Assembly (NCBI GenBank): GCA_004210455.1 | Contig: SEFA01000045.1 | Location: 1-47,930 of the forward strand | Reading direction: 5' to 3' | Origin: Rubrivivax sp. | GTDB taxonomy: Bacteria > Pseudomonadota > Gammaproteobacteria > Burkholderiales > Burkholderiaceae_C | Length of the DNA stretch: 47,930 nucleotides | Part shown: positions 35,449-43,570 of the stretch, piece by piece | How positions within the stretch are numbered: position 1 is the first letter of the stretch | How the letters are laid out: each line of letters opens with the position of its first letter | Translations under genes and position numbers: made by a program | The notes under the pieces: generated by a model | Told to the model about the DNA's origin: nothing | Databases searched by the model: none | Seen by the model: the letters and a program-made list of their open reading frames with translations, nothing else

Positions 35449-36630
35449 TCAGGCAGCTTGGCGTCCCATCAGCGTGACACGCTGCGTCGACTCCGTCAGC
35501 AGGCGCCCCTCCTCCAGCGCTTCACGAATGCCGAACTCCTCCAGGGCATAGACACCGTGGACGGAGCGCCAGAGAAATCCCTTGTCCTTGAGCGCATCCA
35601 GCGCCTGTTGAACCGTTTCGACGTTGATCGGTTCGTCGACATCGTTACCGTCGTCCTGCTCAATCACCAGTCGAAAGGTCTCCAAAGTACGGTTCCAGAA
35701 CGGTACGAAACGCCGGCCCTGTGCGGCCAGGACGCGGAGTACCGCCGACTGAAGCGGGCTGAGTAGTCCGATCAGCGCCAGCAGGTTCTGAATGCGCGAG
35801 TCGGCCCGTGACTCGATGGTCTCGGCAAACACCGCTGCGGCCTCTTCCGGGGTCCAGTTGTCTCGCAAAGCAAGTGCGTTCAGGCCGATCTGCATCCATT
35901 CAGGACGGTAGCCCGAGCGCTCGAAGAGCGTGGACAACGCTCCCGCGTTCAACGCCGCGGAGGCCGGTGCGCGCTCGCAAATCCAGTTCAGGTAGTCGAC
36001 TCCGAGCGGCGGAAACTCCTTCATCGGAGCGCAGAAAAATGCCTGATCCTTCCATTCCACCAGCATGGCCAGCTTGTCGCGATTCGATCCGGTCGCCACG
36101 ATCCGAAGGCCGTGGTGCGGCCCCATGTTCAGTTTGTCCCGAGCGGCCTTCAACGCATAGAGCGCGTTGCTTCCCTTGTCCGTCGTGATCGCGTGCTGAG
36201 CCTCATCGACGATGAGCACGATCATTCGTTGGCACTCATCTGAGAGCATGGCCAACGCCTTCGCCAACGACACCTGCTTTCCGAGGCCGACCCGATCCAT
36301 GGTGAAGGCGACCCCACCCATGTTCACTCGCTCCATGCCGGCCGAACGCGCAAAGCGCATGACGACGCTTTCATGCCGAGCGAGTTCTTCGCGGATGGCT
36401 TCAATGATGACGTCACCAGGATCCTGGTCGCGCTCTTCCCAAAGATCGGCGTAGATGACGATGGCGCCGCGGCGCTTCAGCTCGGGGCAGAGGTCCTGCT
36501 GCAGAAAGGTCGACTTGCCGGTACGACGACGGGCGCCGAGGAAGAGGCCGGACCGAGCGGGCGCAAGGTCGTCGTCCAGGATGTGGGTCGCCAGCTCTTG
36601 GGCCAGCGCGGTGCGATGGAAGATGGGCAC
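35449..36630 (-). CDS. AAA-type ATP-binding protein
   Basis: 393 aa from GTG 36630, with GGAGA about 9 nt upstream. Walker A GARRRTGKST (32-41), Walker B RMIVLIVDEAQH (Asp142, Glu143), and a sensor-like IVATGSNRDKLAML. The C-terminal third (about 280-393) resembles a winged helix (NVETVQQALDALKDKGFLWR). This is the layout of small ORC/TniB/archaeal-ATPase-like AAA proteins. No transposase, nuclease or restriction gene sits beside it, so its partner is unknown. An FNR-like palindrome lies about 120 bp upstream. Confidence 0.85.
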   Translation of the reverse strand: MPIFHRTALAQELATHILDDDLAPARSGLFLGARRRTGKSTFLQQDLCPELKRRGAIVIYADLWEERDQDPGDVIIEAIREELARHESVVMRFARSAGMERVNMGGVAFTMDRVGLGKQVSLAKALAMLSDECQRMIVLIVDEAQHAITTDKGSNALYALKAARDKLNMGPHHGLRIVATGSNRDKLAMLVEWKDQAFFCAPMKEFPPLGVDYLNWICERAPASAALNAGALSTLFERSGYRPEWMQIGLNALALRDNWTPEEAAAVFAETIESRADSRIQNLLALIGLLSPLQSAVLRVLAAQGRRFVPFWNRTLETFRLVIEQDDGNDVDEPINVETVQQALDALKDKGFLWRSVHGVYALEEFGIREALEEGRLLTESTQRVTLMGRQAA

Positions 36631-36749
36631 GGGCTACTTCTCCAGATCGATACAACGAGGCTGAACGAGATCTCAACCGCCGCTCTCATTTGTCGAGCCG
36701 CAATCGGGATCACGAGTACGCATGCTCTGCGCATCGACCCGAAGGCTCT

Positions 36750-36763
36750 CTGATTTAAATCAA
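36750..36763. promoter_or_regulatory. FNR/Anr-like box 1
   Basis: CTGATTTAAATCAA differs from TTGAT-N4-ATCAA only at the first base. It is 120 bp upstream of the ATPase start codon. It is embedded in a 34-bp block shared with 37614-37647, so it may be part of a repeat rather than a dedicated operator. Confidence 0.4.
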
Positions 36764-36795
36764 AGACTTCCGGTGCTTCCTTACTAGGTAGGAAG

Positions 36796-36809
36796 AGGGT
36801 CAGGTCTTG
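36796..36809 (+). repeat. Dispersed word AGGGTCAGGTCTTG, copy 1
   Basis: An identical 14-mer recurs at 37696-37709 and a one-mismatch copy at 45617-45630. All three are intergenic and on the same strand. Confidence 0.6.
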
Positions 36810-36900
36810 TCCACTGGAGATGCACCAATCTGTTGCACAGCCGCGGTTGATACGCCTCAGTAGCCCGCTCGTTCTGCTTCGACGTCGTCTCATGAAACGA

Positions 36901-36930
36901 CGAAGGGCGCAGTCTTCACTGCGCCCTTCG
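36901..36930. terminator. Strong 13-bp hairpin
   Basis: CGAAGGGCGCAGT, loop CTTC, ACTGCGCCCTTCG. It lies about 55 bp beyond the stop of the small hypothetical gene (minus strand). No T-run on either side, so its role as terminator is uncertain. Confidence 0.5.
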
Positions 36931-36954
36931 AGCCCTCCCCAATTCAGTATCGAT

Positions 36955-36991
36955 GCTTCATCCTTTGAGATCGCAACTTGCGATCTCAAAC
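36955..36991. repeat. Perfect palindrome repeat, copy 1
   Basis: GCTTCATCC followed by TTTGAGATCGCAA, C, TTGCGATCTCAAA (36964-36990): 13-bp arms with one central base. The stop codon of the small minus-strand gene lies inside the right arm. A near-identical copy is at 37857-37893. Confidence 0.85.
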
Positions 36992-37357
36992 TGGCACCTC
37001 GTCGACGGCGCGGCCAACGATGCCGAGCATCCCGAGGCCTTCGCGCAGCGACTGGCGCACGCTCTCGACCACGTGGCGGGAGGGATCGCCCTCCACGCAG
37101 TTGTCCTCGACCAGAGACAGCGTCGCCGCTGCGGACACGAGCGTGTGACGCAGGTTGGCGATCGCCGAGGCGACGGACACGTCGGTGCGCAGGCACACCG
37201 CGTCGGCGCCGAGGCGCAGGCCGAAGAGCTGCGCGTCGCTCATGCCCCATTCGTTCTGAAGGCTGATGAGCGAGCCGAGGTCGCAGCCCGCCAGCGGACG
37301 GCGATCGCGGATCGGACCGCGCTGTTCGTTGGTACGCGTTTGATGCAGGGTTCCCAT
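36986..37357 (-). CDS. Small hypothetical protein
   Basis: 123 aa from ATG 37357; ATG 37390 would add 11 residues. No family recognised with confidence. The first 45 residues are polar and basic. The rest (about 45-118) is predicted helical, with LGADAVCLRTDVSVASAIANL followed by SAAATLSLVEDNC and a second helix region VVESVRQSLREGLGMLGIVG. The two-helix plan recalls small DUF3077/DUF6124-type proteins of pseudomonads, but I cannot claim homology. Its stop codon lies inside the left palindrome, and repeat units lie on both sides of it. Codon use is like the neighbourhood. Confidence 0.55.
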   Translation of the reverse strand: MGTLHQTRTNEQRGPIRDRRPLAGCDLGSLISLQNEWGMSDAQLFGLRLGADAVCLRTDVSVASAIANLRHTLVSAAATLSLVEDNCVEGDPSRHVVESVRQSLREGLGMLGIVGRAVDEVPV

Positions 37358-37439
37358 GTTCGTAAGACTCCGAAGAACTTTGGAAACCACCGACTTCGAT
37401 TGCCGAGTCGCGACATGCGGTCGATCGAATCGAAGGGGT

Positions 37440-37575
37440 GGGCGAGATGTTCAAACCACCTTGCTTTCGCCGTGTGACCACCCTCGCGGAATGGTCCATC
37501 TCGCCCATGATCGAAATGACATGGACGGCGCCCTCGCATTGAACGCGAGGGCTGGATCAGCAAGGTGGGTTTGAA
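37440..37575. repeat. Nested inverted repeats (possible structured RNA)
   Basis: GGGCGAGATG (37440-37449) pairs with CATCTCGCCC (37497-37506). TTCAAACCACCTTGCT (37450-37465) pairs with AGCAAGGTGGGTTTGAA (37559-37575, one bulge). GCCCTCGC (37530-37537) pairs with GCGAGGGC (37545-37552). The first two stems interleave, so they would form a pseudoknot or alternative folds. Confidence 0.6.
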
Positions 37576-37615
37576 ACACCGGAGTCCATCGTGCAACCGC
37601 TCGACGACTCACCCT

Positions 37616-37629
37616 CTGATAAAAATCAA
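37616..37629. promoter_or_regulatory. FNR/Anr-like box 2
   Basis: CTGATAAAAATCAA, again one base off TTGAT-N4-ATCAA. The flanks (CTCTGAT..AAATCAAAGA..TCCGG) match box 1. It is about 260 bp upstream of the small hypothetical gene, too far for a simple activator site. Confidence 0.35.
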
Positions 37630-37695
37630 AGAGCTCCGGCGCGTCCGCCATCGTGGGGTTGCGTGGAGTTGCATGGGGGATGCGCATCCCACCGA

Positions 37696-37709
37696 AGGGT
37701 CAGGTCTTG
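37696..37709 (+). repeat. Dispersed word AGGGTCAGGTCTTG, copy 2
   Basis: Identical to copy 1 at 36796-36809 and, as there, located between an FNR-like box and a palindrome. Confidence 0.6.
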
Positions 37710-37856
37710 CCAGGGCGCCGTCAACTTCGCCACGCGGCACTTGCCTCATCCCGAAGCGGCCGCATAGACTTCACCCCAACACACCCGCCACACGTCCTGG
37801 TTTCGATCAGGGTTCTGCGCAAGCAGACGTGCAATAGGCGGGTTTCTCGTTTCTGA

Positions 37857-37893
37857 GCCTCATCGTTTGAGATCGCAAATTGCGATCTCAAAC
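37857..37893. repeat. Perfect palindrome repeat, copy 2
   Basis: GCCTCATC then GTTTGAGATCGCAA, A, TTGCGATCTCAAAC (37865-37893): 14-bp arms around one base. It lies 15 bp past the stop codon of the MurU gene. Both copies of this palindrome sit at the 3' end of a minus-strand gene, which suggests an RNA 3'-end hairpin. Confidence 0.85.
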
Positions 37894-37908
37894 AGAGACT
37901 GCTTGCGC

Positions 37909-38601
37909 TCAGCCGTTGGCGTTGAGCTCATTGAGCTGTTCGGGCGCTCCCACATTCGCCCACGTCCCCGTGTAGAGCTCCGCCGTCACCGCTCGCGCGG
38001 CGATCGCGCGGTCGAGGCTCGCGCGGATGCGCTGATGCTGTCCCGCCTGCACGCCGTCGAAGAACGCGCGCTTGTACAGGCCGATGTTGCTGTAGACCTC
38101 CAGGTCGCCATCGATCGTCGCGAAGCCCGCCGCGTCGATGCCGAAGTCGCCCGTCGGATGACGCGGCTGCTTCGGCACGAACCACAGGTGCGCCAGTAGC
38201 GGGCTCGCCGCGAAGGCCGCGGCCTTCGCCGGCTCGAACTCGAACTCCGGAATGAAGATGTCCGCCGAGACCGCCCAGAACGCGTCGTCGCCGTCCGCGC
38301 ACAGCAGGTCCAGCGCCGTCGCGATGCCGCCGCCGGTCTCCAGCGCGCGGCCGTAGCGCTCGCCCTCGTGGCTGTAATGCAGCCTCACGCCGAATCGCGA
38401 GCCATCGCCCAGCGTCGTCTCGAACTGCTCGTGCAGCCAGGCCGTGTTGATCACGATGTCCTCGATGCCCGCGCGCGCGAAGGCCTCGATGTGCCACTCG
38501 ATCAGCGGCTTGCCCCGCACCTTCAGCAAGGGCTTGGGCGTATGGTCGGTCAGCGGCCGCATGCGCTCGCCGCGCCCGGCCGCGAGGATCATGGCTCGCA
38601 T
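37909..38601 (-). CDS. murU: N-acetylmuramate alpha-1-phosphate uridylyltransferase (MurU-type)
   Basis: 230 aa from ATG 38601. Nucleotidyltransferase signature MILAAGRGERMRPLTDHTPKP at residues 4-24, then VRGKPLIEWHIEAFARAGI, the metal Asp in VSADIFIPEFEFE, and ETGGGIATAL. Short length and these blocks match MurU, which makes UDP-MurNAc from MurNAc-1-P and UTP in the cell-wall recycling bypass that confers intrinsic fosfomycin tolerance. Other sugar-1-phosphate uridylyl/guanylyltransferases are the alternative. The usual partner kinase AmgK is not in the window. It is divergent from tkt with about 150 bp between starts. Confidence 0.85.
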   Translation of the reverse strand: MRAMILAAGRGERMRPLTDHTPKPLLKVRGKPLIEWHIEAFARAGIEDIVINTAWLHEQFETTLGDGSRFGVRLHYSHEGERYGRALETGGGIATALDLLCADGDDAFWAVSADIFIPEFEFEPAKAAAFAASPLLAHLWFVPKQPRHPTGDFGIDAAGFATIDGDLEVYSNIGLYKRAFFDGVQAGQHQRIRASLDRAIAARAVTAELYTGTWANVGAPEQLNELNANG

Positions 38602-38751
38602 CGAAAGGTCCAGAAATTGAGGCCGCGAGTTTAGAGCCCGCTCCGCGCTACGCCTCCGCGCACTTTTCGTCACCCCGCGCACACCCGGAAACCGCTTCCC
38701 GGCGTCTTCACTAGAATCTCGGGTTTGCCCCAACTCCTGCCCGAGACCACC

Positions 38752-40812
38752 ATGGCCGAGACCAGCGCTGCCGTCGTCACCCCGAACACCACCCAGATGG
38801 CCAACGCCATCCGTGCCCTGGCGATGGACGCCGTCCAGCAGGCCAACTCCGGCCACCCGGGCGCCCCGATGGGCATGGCCGAAATCGCCGTCGCGCTGTG
38901 GAAGCGCCACCTGCGCCACAACCCGGCCAACCCGCAGTGGGCCGACCGCGACCGCTTCGTGCTGTCCAACGGCCACGGCTCCATGCTGATCTACGGCCTG
39001 CTGCACCTGACCGGCTACGACCTGCCGCTCGCCGAGCTCAAGGCCTTCCGCCAGATGCACTCCAAGACCCCGGGCCACCCGGAAGTCGGCATCACCCCCG
39101 GCGTCGAGACCACCACCGGGCCGCTCGGCCAGGGCATCACCAACGCCGTCGGCTTCGCGCTCGCTGAAAAGCAGCTCGCCAAGGAATTCAACCGCGACGG
39201 CCACACCATCGTCGACCATCACACCTACGCCTTCCTCGGCGACGGCTGCCTGATGGAAGGCATCAGCCATGAAGCCTGCTCGCTGGCCGGCTCGTGGAAG
39301 CTGAACAAGCTGATCGCGATCTACGACGACAACGGCATCTCCATCGACGGCCAGGTCGGCCCCTGGTTCGGCGACGACACCGCCAAGCGCTTCGCCGCCT
39401 ACGGCTGGAACGTCGTCGGCCCGGTCGACGGCCATGACGTCGACGCCGTCGACGCCGCCATCGCGCTGGCCAAGACCAGCAAGGACAAGCCCTCGCTGAT
39501 CATCGCGAAGACCCACATCGGCAAGGGCAGCCCGAACCGCGCGAACACCTCCAAGGCCCACGGCGAACCGCTGGGCGCCGAGGAAATCAAGCTGACCCGC
39601 GAAGCGCTGGGCTGGTCGCACGAGCCCTTCGTGCTGCCCGCCGAGGTCTACGCCGACTGGGACGGCAAGGACGCCGGCACCGGCTTCGAGAAGGCCTGGG
39701 ACGACAAGTTCGACGCCTACGCCACGCAGTTCCCGGAACTGGCCGCCGAGTTCTCCCGCCGCATCGCCGGCGTGCTGCCGCCCAACTTCGCCGACGTCGC
39801 CGCGCAGGCCGTCATCGGCGCGCATGAGAAGGCCGAGACCGTCGCCTCCCGCAAGGCCAGCCAGATCGCGCTGGAAGCCTTCACCGCCGCGATGCCCGAA
39901 CTGCTGGGCGGCTCCGCCGACCTGACCGGCTCCAACCTGACCAACACCAAGAGCACGCCCGCCTTCCGCCTGGAAGAGGACGGCAGCTCCAACGGCGGCC
40001 GCCACATCAACTACGGCGTGCGCGAGTTCGGCATGGCCGCGATCATGAACGGCGTCGCGCTGCACGGCGGCTTCATCCCCTACGGCGGCACCTTCCTGAC
40101 CTTCAGCGACTACAGCCGCAACGCCATCCGGATGGCCGCGCTGATGAAGCAGCGCGTGATCCACGTGTTCACGCACGACTCCATCGGTCTGGGCGAAGAC
40201 GGTCCGACCCACCAATCCGTCGAGCACGTCTCCAGCCTGAGACTGATCCCCGGCCTGGACGTCTGGCGTCCCGCCGACACCGCCGAGACCGCGGTGGCCT
40301 GGACCCTGGCCCTGGCCAACAGCCAGCGCCCCAGCGTGCTCGCGCTGAGCCGCCAGAACCTGCCCTACCTGAAGAAGTCGGGCGAGGCCGTCGACGCCAT
40401 CACCACCGGCGGCTACGTCCTGAGCGAGCCGTCTGACGTCGGCCTGAAGAAGAAGGCGCAAGCCGTGCTGATCGCCACCGGCTCGGAAGTGCAGCTGGCC
40501 ATCGCGGCCCAGCAGCAGCTGGCCGTCGCCGGCATCCCGGTGCGCGTCGTCTCCATGCCCTGCACCAGCCTGTTCGACCGCCAGGACGCCAAGTACAAGA
40601 AGAGCGTGCTGCCGGAAGGCCTGCCGCGCGTCGCGATCGAGGCCGGCGTCACCGACCTGTGGTGGAAGTACGGCGTGTCCGCCGTCGTCGGCCTGGACAC
40701 CTACGGCGAATCGGCCCCGGCCAACGTGCTGTTCAAGCACTTCGGCTTCACGCCGGAGAACGTCGCCGACACCGTCAAGGTGGTGCTGGGCAAGGCGCGC
40801 CTGAAGGGCTGA
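38752..40812 (+). CDS. tkt: Transketolase
   Basis: 686 aa from ATG 38752 ([12 protein letters not shown]). Thiamine-diphosphate enzyme that moves two-carbon units between pentose, tetrose and hexose phosphates. N-terminal [19 protein letters not shown], cofactor motif [13 protein letters not shown], substrate-loop [10 protein letters not shown], and pyrimidine-domain blocks [37 protein letters not shown] and [11 protein letters not shown]. Full length for the bacterial type. A hairpin terminator follows. GAPDH lies 1.5 kb downstream on the same strand, a grouping common in Burkholderiales, here separated by an unrelated secreted-protein gene. Confidence 0.97.
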   Translation: MAETSAAVVTPNTTQMANAIRALAMDAVQQANSGHPGAPMGMAEIAVALWKRHLRHNPANPQWADRDRFVLSNGHGSMLIYGLLHLTGYDLPLAELKAFRQMHSKTPGHPEVGITPGVETTTGPLGQGITNAVGFALAEKQLAKEFNRDGHTIVDHHTYAFLGDGCLMEGISHEACSLAGSWKLNKLIAIYDDNGISIDGQVGPWFGDDTAKRFAAYGWNVVGPVDGHDVDAVDAAIALAKTSKDKPSLIIAKTHIGKGSPNRANTSKAHGEPLGAEEIKLTREALGWSHEPFVLPAEVYADWDGKDAGTGFEKAWDDKFDAYATQFPELAAEFSRRIAGVLPPNFADVAAQAVIGAHEKAETVASRKASQIALEAFTAAMPELLGGSADLTGSNLTNTKSTPAFRLEEDGSSNGGRHINYGVREFGMAAIMNGVALHGGFIPYGGTFLTFSDYSRNAIRMAALMKQRVIHVFTHDSIGLGEDGPTHQSVEHVSSLRLIPGLDVWRPADTAETAVAWTLALANSQRPSVLALSRQNLPYLKKSGEAVDAITTGGYVLSEPSDVGLKKKAQAVLIATGSEVQLAIAAQQQLAVAGIPVRVVSMPCTSLFDRQDAKYKKSVLPEGLPRVAIEAGVTDLWWKYGVSAVVGLDTYGESAPANVLFKHFGFTPENVADTVKVVLGKARLKG

Positions 40813-40859
40813 GCGCCCTTTCGCACGTGTTTCGCGTCGGACCGTTCCGGCGCGACGGG

Positions 40860-40884
40860 AAGAGGTGCCTGGAGCACCTCTTTT
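40860..40884 (+). terminator. Rho-independent terminator after tkt
   Basis: AAGAGGTGC, loop CTGGA, GCACCTCTT followed by TT, 48 bp beyond the tkt stop codon. Confidence 0.75.
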
Positions 40885-41059
40885 CACGTCCGGCTCCAAG
40901 GGTTCGACGCGCCTCTGCTGGCGACTGGAGAAGCATCCTCCGCCTGCTCTCCCCCTCCGAAGGGGGGCGCGATTCGACTGCGTCCCCGCATAGACTGCAC
41001 GACGCCCGGCGTGCTCAGCCGCCTCGGGTCAGGGACAGGACTCGAATCCAGGGAGCACG

Positions 41060-42070
41060 ATGACACGGCATCTCTTCGCACGCGCCTGCGGCGCGCTTCT
41101 CTCGTGGGCCATCGCCGGTATCGCGACGGCCGCCTCCGGCACCACGGACGTCAGTCCGCCCTCGCCGGCGCAATCGCTCAGCTGTCTGCAACGGCCTGAG
41201 CAGCCACCGAAGTTCCCGGAGCGCGGGAACTACGATCGCACGAGCGGCTTCGCGCGCGTCAAGCTCCAGTTCACCGCGCCCGACAAGGCGCCCGACGTGC
41301 AGCTGCTGGCCAATTCGCTGCGTGAGGACATGCTTGACGTCGTCACGCGCTACCTCGACCGCTACCGCCTGCCCTGCCTGCAGCCGGCCGACGGCACGGT
41401 CAGTGCGGTCCAGGAGTTCGAATTCTCCAACTCCCAGAAGGCGCCGTTGCCGCTGGCCCCTGACGAGACCACGCCGCGCGGACGGCTCGAGGTCTGCTAC
41501 ACGCGTCCGAAGCAGGACCTGGTCTTCGAAGGGCTCAGCACCGGCCGCGAGGTCAGCAACGTCGTCATCACGATGACGTTTTCGGGCGACGGCGAGCAGC
41601 CGCCGGAGGTCAAGGTGCTGCACGAGCAGGCCGCACCTTTTGCGGCCGACACGGTCGTGGAATGGGCGCGCTGGTCCCGCATGCCCTGCCGCAAGGCCGG
41701 CGATCCGCCCGTGGTGCTCCAGCAGATGTTCCGGCTCTATCCGCCCGGCGTGCAACGCCAGGTCCTCAAGGTGGAACAGTTGAGCCTCGTCGACTTCCTC
41801 GGCATGACCGAGAACCCCCATGCCGAAGGCCCCCGCTTCGACTTCAACACCATGGCCTGCCCGTTCAACGTGAACTACACGATGTACGGACCCGCGCTGC
41901 CCAACGAAGTCACCGACGGCGAAAAGAAGCCAGACCGGGCGATCTTCATCGACTGGCTGGCCCGGCAGAACCTGAGGTTCTCATCGGCGAAGCAGGCCCG
42001 TGCGCTGTTCGGCGAGGACCTCCAGATCCGCGTGCCTTGCGGGAAATTGGACCTCCAGGCTAAGACCTGA
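41060..42070 (+). CDS. Secreted protein with two TonB-C-like repeats
   Basis: 336 aa; GGGAG lies 5 nt before ATG 41060. Signal peptide MTRHLFARACGALLSWAIAG, cleaved near ATAAS. Two related segments (about 58-105 and 165-212) follow the TonB C-terminal pattern, beta strand with hydrophobic alternation, a helix, then a strand closing with (R)x(P)C: FARVKLQFTAPDKAPDVQLL ... YRLPC and VVITMTFSGDGEQPPEVKVL ... SRMPC. No membrane anchor or proline-rich spacer of a true TonB is present. Six Cys suggest disulfides. No function can be given. Preceded by the tkt terminator, so probably has its own promoter. Confidence 0.8.
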   Translation: MTRHLFARACGALLSWAIAGIATAASGTTDVSPPSPAQSLSCLQRPEQPPKFPERGNYDRTSGFARVKLQFTAPDKAPDVQLLANSLREDMLDVVTRYLDRYRLPCLQPADGTVSAVQEFEFSNSQKAPLPLAPDETTPRGRLEVCYTRPKQDLVFEGLSTGREVSNVVITMTFSGDGEQPPEVKVLHEQAAPFAADTVVEWARWSRMPCRKAGDPPVVLQQMFRLYPPGVQRQVLKVEQLSLVDFLGMTENPHAEGPRFDFNTMACPFNVNYTMYGPALPNEVTDGEKKPDRAIFIDWLARQNLRFSSAKQARALFGEDLQIRVPCGKLDLQAKT

Positions 42071-42075
42071 CTTGA

Positions 42076-43350
<1,275 letters not shown>

Positions 43351-43372
43351 GCGGCCTCTTCCCGACCTCCGA

Positions 43373-43396
43373 AGCCCCGCCCCGGCGGGGCTTTTT
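43373..43396 (+). terminator. Rho-independent terminator after gapA
   Basis: AGCCCCGCC, tight loop, GGCGGGGCT followed by TTTT, 22 bp past the gapA stop codon. Confidence 0.9.
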
Positions 43397-43570
43397 CGTT
43401 CCCGGAGCGCCCTCGATACGAACAGTCACCACTTTGTTCGCCGATAGCTCCTCTTTGCGTGCGGAATCCCCCTTTAGAGGTGATGCCTCGCAGCAAATGT
43501 GTCGCGCCATTAGCAATTTCTTAGCGGCCTCCCCCATAAACTGGCTAGCTCAGTTTTGTGGAGTTTCCGC

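Larger units (their letters stand above)
36631..36985. other. Gene-free stretch with repeat unit 1
   Basis: 355 bp without a credible gene. It holds the ATPase leader, an FNR-like box (36750-36763), the AGGGTCAGGTCTTG word (36796-36809), a 13-bp-stem hairpin (36901-36930) and the left palindrome (from 36964). Confidence 0.7.
37358..37908. other. 551-bp stretch with structured repeats and no clear gene
   Basis: It contains several inverted repeats at 37440-37575, FNR-like box 2 (37616-37629), the AGGGTCAGGTCTTG word (37696-37709) and the right palindrome (37857-37893). A 65-codon minus-strand frame starting near 37650 (MADAPELFDFYQ) is open to 37451 but overlaps the repeats and has no ribosome-binding site, so I do not call it. 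Confidence 0.6.

Noticed and set aside
37451-37687. Minus-strand 65-78-codon frame (MADAPELFDFYQ...)
   Set aside because: It overlaps repeat elements, lacks a ribosome-binding site, and its start resembles the antisense of the other repeat copy, so the similarity reflects DNA repeats rather than a protein family.
35449-37893. AAA ATPase plus repeats as a TniB-type transposon end
   Set aside because: No transposase, integrase or target duplication was found near it.
37909-40899. A 996-codon minus-strand open frame across the tkt gene
   Set aside because: Only the last 230 codons are a real gene (MurU type). The rest is antisense to transketolase, repetitive in Gly/Val/Asp/Arg, and caused by high GC codon bias.
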